From UBA6176 sp032119375 (GTDB lineage Bacteria; Verrucomicrobiota; Verrucomicrobiia; Limisphaerales; UBA9464), in assembly GCA_964430505.1 (NCBI GenBank), contig CAYSGH010000010.1, forward strand, positions 1 through 64,000: a stretch of DNA of 64,000 nucleotides, given 5' to 3'. Under the pieces are notes generated by a model. That model worked only from the letters and a program-made list of their open reading frames with translations, ran no database searches and was not told the DNA's origin. Both the position numbers and the translations under genes were made by a program. Of the stretch, positions 20,426 through 28,821 are shown in pieces. Each line of letters opens with the position of its first letter. Within the stretch, counting starts at the first letter, position 1.

Positions 20426-21406
20426 CTAGTCCTCGGCCTTGGTGTCCCGTCCGAGCAAATCCTGCACCGCACGACGCGGCTCCTTGTCCTCGTACAACAT
20501 CGCGTGCACCTCGCGGATGATCGGCGCATCCACCCCAAGGCGCACCGCCAGCTCATGGGCCGACAATGCGCACGGATGCCCCTCCACCACCGACGTCGCC
20601 GACGCGAGCAGTTCACGGACGCTTCCGCCGCGCCCCAGCTTCTCGCCAAACGACCGGTTCCGGCTCAGGCGCGAAAAGCACGTCACCATCAGGTCGCCCA
20701 GCCCGCTCAACCCGGCGAACGTCTCCCCTCGCGCCCCGCGGGCCATGCCCAACCGGCGCACCTCCGCCTGCCCACGTGTCACGAGCGCCGCCTTCGAGTT
20801 GTCCCCGAAGCCCAGCCCGTCGCACACGCCCGCCGCGATCGCGATCACGTTCTTCAGCGCCCCCCCCAGCTCCACCCCGGTCAGGTCTGTGCTCGTGTAC
20901 ACGCGAAACGACGCCCGGTGAAACCACCCCTGAACCCGCCGCGCCACCGACGCATCGGCCGATGCCGCCACCACCGCCGTGGGCACCCCGCGCGCCACCT
21001 CCAATGCCAGCGACGGCCCCGACAACGCCGCCGTCACCGTTCCCGGCAGCTCCTGCTCCAGGATCCCGGACATGGTCAGGCCCGTCGTCGCCTCGATGCC
21101 CTTCGTCGCGCTCACCACCACCCCGCCGAACCCCCGCATCCCGCGCGCCACCTGGCGCAGTACCGCCGAGGGCACTGCCACCACCACCCCGTCCGCGCCT
21201 TTCAGCGCCGCGTGCAAGTCGGGTTGAAACTCCATGTCCCCGGGCAGGCTCACCCCGGCCAGCGCCCTCGCGTGAACCCGGTCGCGCGCCAGCGCCTCCA
21301 AGGTCGCCGCGTCGTGGCCCCAGACGCGCACCGCATGGCCGTTGTGCCGAAGCACGCACGCCAGCGCCGTCCCCCATGCCCCGGCACCCACCACCGTCAG
21401 CGTCAT
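20426..21406 (-). CDS. gpsA: NAD(P)-dependent glycerol-3-phosphate dehydrogenase
   Basis: 326 residues. N-terminal Rossmann loop VVGAGAWGTALA, middle SATKGIE and ALSGPSLALEVARGVPT, catalytic region GVELGGALKNVIAIAAG and LSGLGDLMVTC are all diagnostic. It reduces DHAP to sn-glycerol-3-phosphate, the backbone for phospholipids. Start ATG 21406 overlaps the stop of plsY by four bases, so GpsA (making G3P) and PlsY (acylating it) are translationally coupled, a sensible pairing. The longer open frame upstream is a shadow inside plsY. Confidence 0.93.
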   Translation of the reverse strand: MTLTVVGAGAWGTALACVLRHNGHAVRVWGHDAATLEALARDRVHARALAGVSLPGDMEFQPDLHAALKGADGVVVAVPSAVLRQVARGMRGFGGVVVSATKGIEATTGLTMSGILEQELPGTVTAALSGPSLALEVARGVPTAVVAASADASVARRVQGWFHRASFRVYTSTDLTGVELGGALKNVIAIAAGVCDGLGFGDNSKAALVTRGQAEVRRLGMARGARGETFAGLSGLGDLMVTCFSRLSRNRSFGEKLGRGGSVRELLASATSVVEGHPCALSAHELAVRLGVDAPIIREVHAMLYEDKEPRRAVQDLLGRDTKAED

Positions 21407-22125
21407 GGCGTCCCGTTCCCTTCCCCCGACTTGGCATCCTTGGCCTGCCCCAACCGCCGCTCTGTCCCTGCCATCAGCCGACGAATGTTCGCCTGATGCC
21501 GCGCGATCGCGAGCACTGACAACACCGCGCTGATCCACACCAGGGACCGTTGGCGAGGGGGCAGGAAGGCCTGCGCAAACGGCAGCGCTGCCGCCGCAAG
21601 GATGCTCGCCAGCGACACGTACCGGGACGCCGCCAACACCACCCCAAACACGCCCAGCGTCGCCACGAAGGGCAGGGGAGCCCACGCCGCCAACACGCCC
21701 GCCGAGGTCGCAATCCCCTTGCCGCCCTTGAACCGCAGCCAGCACGTGAAGTTGTGGCCCAGCACCGCGCAGACGCCGGCGACCAAGGCCGCCTGCTGCC
21801 GTGCATCCGTCGCATCCCCGCCCAACCACCGGGGCAATAGGATCACTGCCAACGCCCCCTTCAACGCGTCCGCCAACAGCACGAACACCCCCGGTCCCTT
21901 GCCCAGGATGCGAAACACGTTCGTCGCGCCAATGTTGCCGGAGCCCACGCCCCGGATGTCGATCCCGCGCGCACGCGCCACCAGGTACCCCGTCGGGATC
22001 GATCCCGCCAGGTACGCCAACACCACCAAGCCCGCCAACTGAGGCCACGTCACGCGCCCAAATTGCCCCGGCGGCGCCCTTCGACGCGAGCCCCGACTCC
22101 CGGCCCATTCCGGGTGCCCCTCCAT
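21403..22125 (-). CDS. plsY: Glycerol-3-phosphate acyltransferase PlsY
   Basis: 240 residues from ATG 22125, or 216 from GTG 22053; the family is about 190-220 long and the first helix (LAGLVVLAYLAGSIPTGYLVAR) starts just after the GTG, so 22053 may be the true start. Multi-pass inner-membrane protein with the three PlsY loops: GSGNIGATNVFR, GHNF and KGGKGIATSAG. It transfers acyl groups from acyl phosphate to G3P, first step of phosphatidic acid synthesis. Overlaps gpsA by four bases. Confidence 0.92.
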   Translation of the reverse strand: MEGHPEWAGSRGSRRRAPPGQFGRVTWPQLAGLVVLAYLAGSIPTGYLVARARGIDIRGVGSGNIGATNVFRILGKGPGVFVLLADALKGALAVILLPRWLGGDATDARQQAALVAGVCAVLGHNFTCWLRFKGGKGIATSAGVLAAWAPLPFVATLGVFGVVLAASRYVSLASILAAAALPFAQAFLPPRQRSLVWISAVLSVLAIARHQANIRRLMAGTERRLGQAKDAKSGEGNGTP

Positions 22126-22143
22126 GCCCGCTCGGTCTGTCGG

Positions 22144-22160
22144 CCGCGTGCCTCACGCGG
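22144..22160. repeat. Dispersed hairpin, copy 2
   Basis: CCGCGTG, loop CCT, CACGCGG: same stem as at 36-53, with GGTGATCACC-like flanks. It lies in the 70-base gap between the plsY start and the FMN-binding gene's stop. No T tract, so it is unlikely to be a simple terminator. Confidence 0.4.
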
Positions 22161-22195
22161 TGATCACCCATGCCTGTCGCCAGTCGGGACCCCCA

Positions 22196-22768
22196 TCACG
22201 GGGCCACCCATTGCCCGCGCCAAACGGCACCGTCCCGCACCCATTGCGCCCGCCGGTTTCCCGTCGGCCGCAGCCACAGCCAGTCCAGCCACTCCACCCG
22301 GCATCGCACCACCATGAAGTGGGCCGGCCCCACATCGCGGAAGTCGATGGCCTCCAGCGGCGCCTCCAAGGCCGCCCCGGGTGCGGCGTCGGACCCGTAG
22401 TTGGCACGCGATGCGGCTGGCACCCGCTCCCATGCCGCCCGCCACACGTCATCCCCGGCGTGCAACCGTCCGTCGCCACGCGCCCGCCATTGCACGCCCG
22501 TCGATGGGTCGTAAAACACCCACGTCATCGCCGCCGATCGTCGCAGGGCCGCGGCCTTGGGAGACCGCGCATCCGTGTGGAACTCCAAGTCCCCGGCCAC
22601 GGCGTCCACCCCGCGGAGCACCACCACCCGCGCCCCGCCATCGTCCCCTGCCGTTGCCACCACCGGGGTGCGAAGCGGATGCCCTGGGCTTCGGCTTGCA
22701 TGGCCCAACAGCCGCCACCCCCCGTCCAGCACGTCGCCCAACGACCGCACGGCTTCGCCTTCCTTCAT
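22196..22768 (-). CDS. Pyridoxamine 5'-phosphate oxidase-related FMN-binding protein
   Basis: 190 residues from ATG 22768. The pattern fits the Alr4036-like PNPOx FMN-binding group: HPLRTPVVATAG, ARVVVLRGVD, LEFHTDARSPKAAALRRSAAMTWVFYDPS and a C-terminal WLDWLWLRPTGNRRAQW typical of PNPOx C-termini. Likely a cytoplasmic flavin enzyme of unknown substrate rather than true PdxH. Start overlaps the lnt stop by four bases (22765-22768), so it is coupled to lnt; the upstream open frame is a shadow. Confidence 0.75.
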   Translation of the reverse strand: MKEGEAVRSLGDVLDGGWRLLGHASRSPGHPLRTPVVATAGDDGGARVVVLRGVDAVAGDLEFHTDARSPKAAALRRSAAMTWVFYDPSTGVQWRARGDGRLHAGDDVWRAAWERVPAASRANYGSDAAPGAALEAPLEAIDFRDVGPAHFMVVRCRVEWLDWLWLRPTGNRRAQWVRDGAVWRGQWVAP

Positions 22769-24411
22769 GCCTCCACCTTTCTCGCAAGGCGCGCCCGGAT
22801 GACCATCCAGCACGCCGCCGCCGCGCAGCCCCAGCCCAGCACGTCGCCATGCCGCGCATACACCGTTCGCCCCGCCCCACCCAGCCCCACCGGCACCCGC
22901 ACCACCACAAAACCCTCGGCATGCACCGAATCGCCACGCTCGCCCAGTTGCTCCCGGACCACCCCGGTGGCGTCCACCCAACCGGTCACGCCGTTGTTGG
23001 TGCACCGCACCAAGGCCACGCCATTTTCCACGGCGCGGAACACGGCGTTCGCCAGGTGTTGCCACTGCGCCGACCCCCGCCCAAACCAGCCGTCGTTGGT
23101 CAACTCCAGCAGGAAGTCGGTCCCCGGCCGCACGTGTCCGCGCACGCCGTGCGGAAAGATGTCCTCGAAGCAAATCACCGGCGCGGCCGACGCGCCCGCC
23201 AGGTCGAAGGACACCGGCTCCACGCCGGCCGAAAACCCATCCCCGATGGGTGTCAGGTGCCTCAGGAACGGCAACACGCCCGCCAGCGGGACGTACTCGC
23301 CAAAGATCACCAGCCGGCGCTTCCGATACGTTGCCGCCAATCGCCCATCCCGGCCCACTGCGAAGGCCGCGTTGTAAAACTTTCCGGAGTCCGGCCCGCT
23401 TCCCTCGTCGTTGGCGCTGAACACCCAGGCCGCCCCGGCCCGCGACAACTCCGCCGTCATCGACGCGAAGTTGTCCCGTCCCAGGCCAAAGTCCCCCTCG
23501 GGCCACACCACCACCTCCGGCCGCGTGGCCAAGGCCGCGCGCGTCAACCGGGCTGCCACCCCAAACGAGCGGTCCCGTTCGGCCGGGTCCCACAGCAACG
23601 TCTGCGGGATCGACGGTTGCACCAATGCCATCTGCAGCATCCGGGGCGGTCGCTCGCGCTCCACCCGTCGCGCTTCCATGACCCGATGGAACCCGCCCCC
23701 CAGGCATGCGAGCACCGCCAGCAACGGGAGCCGCACCTCAGCCATCCAACCCCATCGGTCTTTCGGCCGGGACAGGAGGACGACCCCCGCGCCCGCCAAC
23801 GCCACGGACATCCAGCAAACCAACAAGCTCAGCCCATGCACCCCGGCCACGCTCGCGAACTGGACCAAGGGCACCTGACGCCACTGGGTCACGCCCAGTG
23901 CATTCCACGGGAAGCCCGTCAGCATCCAGCCCTTGACCCATTCCAACGCCACCCAACCCGCCGCCGCACCCATCGGCACGAGCATCCTGCGATGCCACGG
24001 GATGGAGGCATGCCGCTCGGCGGCGGACCTCCATCCGTCGGCGGCACCGGGTTGCCCGGAGCCGCGCACCCATGCGCCCCACATCAACCACAGGCCCGGG
24101 TACAACGCGCAGTATCCGGACAACGCCAGCCATCCTGCCACCGCTCCCACCGGATGCGGGATGCTCAACAACCATCGCAACGACACCAACGATTGCACCA
24201 GGCCGGCCACGTACCCGGTCCGGAACGCCCCCCCGGCGCGTTGTCCCGCCGCCGCGTGCCACAGCAGACCCGGCGCGACCCATGCCAACCCAGCAACGCC
24301 AGGCTCCGGATAGGCCAGCGCCCACAGCAACCCGGCGATGGCGGCCACGCCTTGGCGTCGCCCCTCATGGAGCCACCATCCCCTCAGCCCGCCTGTGCCC
24401 GCGCATTGCAT
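22765..24411 (-). CDS. lnt: Apolipoprotein N-acyltransferase
   Basis: 548 residues from ATG 24411; an upstream extension to 24615 overlaps the four-helix-bundle gene and is low complexity. N-terminal half has about six to seven membrane helices; C-terminal half is a nitrilase-fold domain with the Glu-Lys-Cys triad visible: Glu305 (VWPEGD), Lys364 (YRKRRLVIFGEYVPL) and Cys414 (PVICFEDIFP). It adds the third acyl chain to lipoprotein N-termini in the inner membrane, which fits the Gram-negative envelope and the many lipoproteins here. First gene of the overlapping lipid-related series reaching thrB. Confidence 0.92.
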   Translation of the reverse strand: MQCAGTGGLRGWWLHEGRRQGVAAIAGLLWALAYPEPGVAGLAWVAPGLLWHAAAGQRAGGAFRTGYVAGLVQSLVSLRWLLSIPHPVGAVAGWLALSGYCALYPGLWLMWGAWVRGSGQPGAADGWRSAAERHASIPWHRRMLVPMGAAAGWVALEWVKGWMLTGFPWNALGVTQWRQVPLVQFASVAGVHGLSLLVCWMSVALAGAGVVLLSRPKDRWGWMAEVRLPLLAVLACLGGGFHRVMEARRVERERPPRMLQMALVQPSIPQTLLWDPAERDRSFGVAARLTRAALATRPEVVVWPEGDFGLGRDNFASMTAELSRAGAAWVFSANDEGSGPDSGKFYNAAFAVGRDGRLAATYRKRRLVIFGEYVPLAGVLPFLRHLTPIGDGFSAGVEPVSFDLAGASAAPVICFEDIFPHGVRGHVRPGTDFLLELTNDGWFGRGSAQWQHLANAVFRAVENGVALVRCTNNGVTGWVDATGVVREQLGERGDSVHAEGFVVVRVPVGLGGAGRTVYARHGDVLGWGCAAAACWMVIRARLARKVEA

Positions 24412-24469
24412 CCTCGTTGCTCCTGCGGGTCGATGCTGCCGGGCACCGTCGCCCGCGCCAAGGAATGCC

Positions 24470-25126
24470 TCAAAAGCCCCGTCGCCGCCTCCGCATCTTG
24501 AACAGGCGCTCCGTGAAGCCCCCTTCCTTCTCAAACGCTCTCCCCAAGGCCTCCAGTTGCCGGCCCAGCAGGCTGCAAGCCACCTCCACCAACACCAACG
24601 CCGCATGGGCCGCAATCTCCGCGTACGTCCCGCCCGACGGCCGACCTGGCGTGGAAGCGGGGGGGATGGACTTGTTGGACTCGATGGACTCGATGGACTC
24701 CATGGACTCCCCCACCTCGCCCGCCCTAGGCCCTTCGCCTACCCCATGCGGTCCATGCGGTCCATCCCGTCCATCCCGTCCATCCCCCGCTTCCCGTTGC
24801 TCCTTCACCCATGCGGCGACGGCGTCGGCGGTGGTGCAGCGGAGGTCCACGAGGGATCGGCGGCGGGGATCGTTGCGGTCCCATTGCCTCAGGCCTCGCT
24901 GACGGAGGAAGTCCTCATAGTCCAGCTTCAGCTCCTCCAGGCTGGCGCGGGCGACGTTCGTCAGCCGCAGCTCGGTCTTCTTGGAGGTGCCGCTGGCCTG
25001 GCTGCCCTCGGCGATGTTTTGAACGCCGCTCCGGGCCGCTTGGACCATCGGGTCGTGCGTGCGGCTAAGGCGGTCGATGTATCGGTCGCAAAACCGGGCC
25101 GTCACGTCGTACACCAACTGGGCCAC
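24470..25126 (-). CDS. Four-helix-bundle protein with suffix domain (S23-like), unusual start
   Basis: 218 residues from GTG 25126. Core helices (CDRYIDRL, DPMVQAARSGVQNIAEGSQAS, KTELRLTNVARASLEELKLDYEDFL) match the four-helix-bundle/S23 family; the C-terminal CSLLGRQLEALGRAFEKEGG segment is the 'suffix'. The conserved family opening (LIPSHGGYRRLKSFQ) lies upstream of the GTG in the same frame with no ATG/GTG/TTG available; translation may begin at a rare codon (CTG 25171 or ATT 25168), or the original start may be lost. The middle (about residues 115-150) is built from two blocks of in-frame 9-bp repeats. Function unknown; helix-bundle proteins of this type often sit alone or in rRNA inserts. 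Confidence 0.72.
   Translation of the reverse strand: MAQLVYDVTARFCDRYIDRLSRTHDPMVQAARSGVQNIAEGSQASGTSKKTELRLTNVARASLEELKLDYEDFLRQRGLRQWDRNDPRRRSLVDLRCTTADAVAAWVKEQREAGDGRDGRDGPHGPHGVGEGPRAGEVGESMESIESIESNKSIPPASTPGRPSGGTYAEIAAHAALVLVEVACSLLGRQLEALGRAFEKEGGFTERLFKMRRRRRGF
24666..24710 (-). repeat. Five 9-bp tandem repeats inside the four-helix-bundle gene (block 1)
   Basis: Five units like ATGGACTCG on the plus strand (24666, 24675, 24684, 24693, 24702). In the gene they encode repeated Ser-(Met/Ile)-Glu-like tripeptides (ESMESIESIES). The unit length keeps the reading frame. Confidence 0.85.
24744..24788 (-). repeat. Five 9-bp tandem repeats inside the four-helix-bundle gene (block 2)
   Basis: Five units: CCATGCGGT twice, CCATCCCGT twice, CCATCCCCC once. 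They encode Asp-Gly-Arg then Gly-Pro-His tripeptides (DGRDGRDGPHGPHG). Different unit from block 1 but the same 9-bp period. Confidence 0.85.
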
Positions 25127-25253
25127 CTGGAAGCTCTTCAGCCTCCGGTAGCCCCCATGCGACGGAATCAGGGCCTCGTCCTCCCTCGGCGTGTCCGGGT
25201 CGTGCGTGGCGGCACGCCCGGACGCGCCGCACCCGGGCGCAAAGGCCGCCTGC

Positions 25254-27014
25254 CTAGCGCTTCGTCGGGTAGGCCGGCCACCACTTGCCCAGCTCCTCCG
25301 GCGTCTCCGGAACCTTCAGCGGGCGCACCACGCGGAACCCCAGGAACTGCGCGTCCGTCAGGTACCACTTGGACTTGGGCAACTGCGGGTCGCGCATCTT
25401 CCACGCCGCCTCCGAGGCCTTGCGCGCGGACGAGCGGAGCAGTTCCGGGTCGTCGTCCCAGGAACCGCCCCGGGCCACGTTGGGATACTCGGTGTCGATG
25501 GCCACGTAGGCCCGGTCGCCCACCTTGGAGTAATCGTCCACGTACCCGTCCATGACCCATTCGGCCACGTTGCCCAGGATGTCGTGAAGGCCCCATGGGT
25601 TCGGCTTCTTCGTGCCCACCTTCCGGTACTTGCCATCCGCGTTGGCGAAGTACCACGCGTACTCGTCCAGCTTCGACTCGTCGTCGCCGAAGAAGTACCG
25701 CGTGGTCGTGCCTGCGCGGGCCGCGTATTCCCACTCCGCCTCGGTCGCAAGCCGGTAGAAGTGACCCGTCTTGGCCGACAACCAACGGCAGTACCGCGTT
25801 GCGGCGTAATGCGTCATGGAGATGGCCGGGAAACCGTCCTTGCCCATGCCAAAGCTCATCTCGACGTACGGCGTCGTGGGACGGCTCACCGCATCCGCCT
25901 CCTTGCCCGTGTACAGGTTCTGGCCGGGCTTGGCCGCCGTGGGCAAGAGGTCCGGGAAGTTCATCAGCAACTCCCGGTCCACGCGCTCGGTCGGGACGTT
26001 GGTCCCCTTCTCGATGCTCGGGAACTGGAACACCTCGTACTCGTTCCACGTCACCTCCGTCTTGCCCATCCAGAACGGCTCGATCTTCAGCTTCCGCTGC
26101 GGGCCCTCGTCCGCCTTGCGTCCCTTCTCCCCGGCCGGGCTGCCCATCGTGAACTCGCCCGCCGGGATCGCCAGCATCTCGAAGGTGATGTCCGTGCCCG
26201 GCACCTTGCCGGTGTAGGCCGTCATGTCGGACGCGGCCTTCTCCTTGCTGGTCGCCACGATCTTCGCATGGATCGCCTGCAGCATCGCCGCGTCGTCCCG
26301 CGCCAGCAGGCTCGTGGGCTCCTTCTGTGTCAGCACCAACCCGTCCGGCCAAACCGCCCCCTGGTCGATCCAGTTGCGGATCACGTCGCACTTCTCCTTC
26401 GACAACGGCCCGCCCTTCGCCTTCGGGGGCATCAGGTCCTCGTCGTCGGCCGGCAACACCATCGTTGTGTACACCTTCGACTTCTCGGCATCCCCCACCA
26501 CGATGGCGTCGCTCTTGAAGAACTCGGACTTCACGTCCATGCGCAGCTTGCCCTTCGCGTGGCCCTCCTTGTGGCACTGCACGCAATGCACCTCGATGAT
26601 CGGCGCCACGTGCTTCACGAAGTCCACCTTCTCCTTCTGCGAAAGCTTGATCTCCTCCGGCCACTTCGCCCCCTGCTCAATCCACGCCTTCAACGTGTCC
26701 TGCTCCGCCTTCGTCAGCTTGTCGCCTTTCGGCGGCATGACGTCGTCATGGTCCGGCGGCAAGGTGGTCGTCGTGTACAACGGACTCTTCGCCGGGTCGC
26801 CGGGAACGATGGACGGCCCGTCCTCGCCGCCCTTCAACGCCCCCGCCAGCGTCACCAGGTTCAGCCCGCCCTTCGGCTTCTCGTCCCCATGGCATTTCAG
26901 GCAGTACACCTCCAGGATGGGGCGCACCTGGCGCTTGAAGTCCACGGGGTCGGCGGCGGTCACGGCCACCTGGCCGATCAACAATGCGGTGGAAAGGAAG
27001 GCAACTCGGTTCAT
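25254..27014 (-). CDS. SUMF1/formylglycine-enzyme-like protein with two cytochrome c-type domains
   Basis: 586 residues from ATG 27014; the longer frame upstream covers the divergent gene and is a shadow. Signal peptide about 1-21. Two planctomycete-type cytochrome c domains (PSCyt1 like) with haem motifs CLKCH (about 38-42) and CVQCH (about 145-149), each closing with a DVMPPKG/DLMPPKAKGG loop. Residues about 285-570 are an FGE-sulfatase/SUMF1 fold (AIPAGEFTMGSPAGE, EVTWNEYEVFQ, LATEAEWEYAARAGT, NPWGLHDILGNVAEWV, ARGGSWDD, LGFRVVR). The two catalytic cysteines of true FGE are not evident, so a non-catalytic or other role is likely. Periplasmic. Divergent from the DsbA-like gene. Confidence 0.83.
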   Translation of the reverse strand: MNRVAFLSTALLIGQVAVTAADPVDFKRQVRPILEVYCLKCHGDEKPKGGLNLVTLAGALKGGEDGPSIVPGDPAKSPLYTTTTLPPDHDDVMPPKGDKLTKAEQDTLKAWIEQGAKWPEEIKLSQKEKVDFVKHVAPIIEVHCVQCHKEGHAKGKLRMDVKSEFFKSDAIVVGDAEKSKVYTTMVLPADDEDLMPPKAKGGPLSKEKCDVIRNWIDQGAVWPDGLVLTQKEPTSLLARDDAAMLQAIHAKIVATSKEKAASDMTAYTGKVPGTDITFEMLAIPAGEFTMGSPAGEKGRKADEGPQRKLKIEPFWMGKTEVTWNEYEVFQFPSIEKGTNVPTERVDRELLMNFPDLLPTAAKPGQNLYTGKEADAVSRPTTPYVEMSFGMGKDGFPAISMTHYAATRYCRWLSAKTGHFYRLATEAEWEYAARAGTTTRYFFGDDESKLDEYAWYFANADGKYRKVGTKKPNPWGLHDILGNVAEWVMDGYVDDYSKVGDRAYVAIDTEYPNVARGGSWDDDPELLRSSARKASEAAWKMRDPQLPKSKWYLTDAQFLGFRVVRPLKVPETPEELGKWWPAYPTKR

Positions 27015-27140
27015 GCAACGCGGGCCGCAGCCTACACCGGTCGTTCGCCCCGGTGTCAAACAAGCCCTCCGCTCCGACGGCCCCGGATTCGGCAACATTC
27101 GATTGGCGACGCCCGCATCCGCCCCGCGACCCTCCCGCCC

Positions 27141-27830
27141 ATGAGCGCCGCGCCTCCGTTGTCCGCCACCTACTACCTCGACGTCCTCTCCTCCTGGTGT
27201 CACTGGGCTGAGCCCGCTTGGGTCGCCCTCCAACAACGGCACCGAGACGAGGTCGCGTTCGAGTGGAGAATCGCCCTCATGGACCCGTCCGGCATCGCCA
27301 CCAGCCGCGAGCATTGCGACGCGTTCTATCGCCGGTCCGGCATCATCACCCGAGCCACCCATCGCCTCTCCAGCGGATGGCTTGAGGACGGGGTCCGCGA
27401 TTATTCCGCCCCCAACCTCGTCGCCGAGGCCGCACGGGACCTGGAAGCCGGGGACGATCGCGCCCGCCTCGCCCTCGCCCATGCCGCCTTGGTCGAGGGT
27501 CGTCCATTGTCCCGCATCCCCGACGCCGCGCGCGTTGCCGCAGCCGCGACGGGCCTCGACCCCGACCTCCTCGCCGTCCACGCCGACACCGAGGGCGTTC
27601 GTCGCCGCATCCGGGAGACGACCGATGAGTTCCTTCAACTGGGCGCGACGCAACGCCCCGCGTTCGTCCTCGAAAACGACATCGGGGACCGCGCCGTCCT
27701 GTCCGGGTTCCACCGGCCCGAGCCCTTGTTCGCGGCCGTCGAGGCCCTTCTGGCCGACAGCCTTGCCTTCGCAAGCTGGCAGGCGCAGTTCGGGGACATG
27801 CCGGTTACGGGGCCGAAGCGCCGCCAATGA
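27141..27830 (+). CDS. DsbA-family thioredoxin-fold protein
   Basis: 229 residues from ATG 27141. N-terminal strand then YLDVLSSWCHWAEPAW, where a single cysteine in SWCHWA replaces the CxxC pair; the helical insert and LGATQRPAFVLEN (cis-Pro region) fit the DsbA/FrnE or 2-hydroxychromene-2-carboxylate isomerase group. With one cysteine and no signal peptide it is likely a cytoplasmic glutathione- or thiol-dependent enzyme, not a periplasmic disulphide oxidase. Its last 26 bases overlap the end of the convergent efflux adaptor gene. Confidence 0.75.
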   Translation: MSAAPPLSATYYLDVLSSWCHWAEPAWVALQQRHRDEVAFEWRIALMDPSGIATSREHCDAFYRRSGIITRATHRLSSGWLEDGVRDYSAPNLVAEAARDLEAGDDRARLALAHAALVEGRPLSRIPDAARVAAAATGLDPDLLAVHADTEGVRRRIRETTDEFLQLGATQRPAFVLENDIGDRAVLSGFHRPEPLFAAVEALLADSLAFASWQAQFGDMPVTGPKRRQ

Positions 27831-28821
27831 AGTCCACGTCCGCGCTCAGCTCCGGCGTCAGATAACGGTCGGGGGCCTTCACCTTCACCTTCACCTGCAG
27901 CGTCCCCTTCTGTCGGCTCGCCTCCGGGGCAATCTCGGCCACCGTCGCCTCATAGCGCCGATCCCGGTACGCCTGCGGCGTCACCACGCAACGCTGCCCC
28001 AGTCTCACCTTCGCAAGGTCTGACTCCCCAAGGTCCACCTCCACCTGCAAGTCCCCCAGGTCCGCCACTGCCAGCAGGGACGTCGAAGGGCCGCGCCCGC
28101 TGCCGAACGACTGCGGCGTCACCAACTCGTCCGCGTCCACCATCCGCTCCAGCACCACGCCGGTGACCGGGGATCGGATCGTGCACCATTCCAGCCACGT
28201 CTCGAGGAGCCTCCGTGCCCCCTCCACCTGCCGCAGCGTGGCCTCGGCCGACGCCAGTGCCAGGCCGGCGTCATCCAGCACCTTCTGCATCTCCACCTGC
28301 CCGCGAACGAGGTCCGTCGCGCGGCGCACGTCCATGCGCGCCTTGTCCACCGCGACCCTCGCCACCGCCACCTGTCCGTCGTTCTCCGCCATGCGCGCGC
28401 GGTACTCCGAGTCGTCCAGCCGCACCACCACCTGGCCGTTGGTCACCGAGTCCCCTTTGCGCACGCCGATCCACTTCACCACCCCCATGAAGCGCGGGCT
28501 CAGCTCAATGCGCTCGCGGGCCACGATGTAGCCCTGCGCCGTCAACGCCGATCCTTCCACGCGCCCGGCCGACGCCGACGCCGTGGCGGGCGCGGACGAA
28601 GAAGCCGTTGCCGGCCCCGCTGCGGCATTGGTCCCCGACTTCATCTGGAGGTCCTTCGACGAGGTGTGCGTGCGCTGGTTGTCGCCCGGGCGTGGCACGG
28701 CCAGCCACGCGACCACCGCCACCACCACGACCACTGCGCCGACGATCCAGCCCAGGGGGCCACCGCGGCGACGCTTGTCGTGGGACGCAATCCGAAGTCT
28801 CTCGAGGGGGTCCTGGCTCAT
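27805..28821 (-). CDS. HlyD/RND-type periplasmic adaptor (membrane fusion protein)
   Basis: 338 residues from ATG 28821. Cytoplasmic basic start, one membrane helix (about 27-45), an Ala/Ser-rich linker, then barrel-sandwich and helical-hairpin parts (IELSPRFMGVVKWIGVRKGDSVTNGQVVVRLDD, partial; hairpin about 145-215) and a C-terminal beta-barrel (DLGDLQVEVDLGESDLAKVRLGQ). Works with the ABC ATPase and two permeases next to it as a MacAB-like tripartite exporter. Starts with a four-base overlap on the first permease. Its tail overlaps the convergent DsbA-like gene. Confidence 0.85.
   Translation of the reverse strand: MSQDPLERLRIASHDKRRRGGPLGWIVGAVVVVVAVVAWLAVPRPGDNQRTHTSSKDLQMKSGTNAAAGPATASSSAPATASASAGRVEGSALTAQGYIVARERIELSPRFMGVVKWIGVRKGDSVTNGQVVVRLDDSEYRARMAENDGQVAVARVAVDKARMDVRRATDLVRGQVEMQKVLDDAGLALASAEATLRQVEGARRLLETWLEWCTIRSPVTGVVLERMVDADELVTPQSFGSGRGPSTSLLAVADLGDLQVEVDLGESDLAKVRLGQRCVVTPQAYRDRRYEATVAEIAPEASRQKGTLQVKVKVKAPDRYLTPELSADVDFIGGASAP

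Noticed and set aside
24666..24788. Possible small CRISPR array
   Set aside because: Units are only 9 bp, directly abutting with no spacers, and in frame within a coding region.
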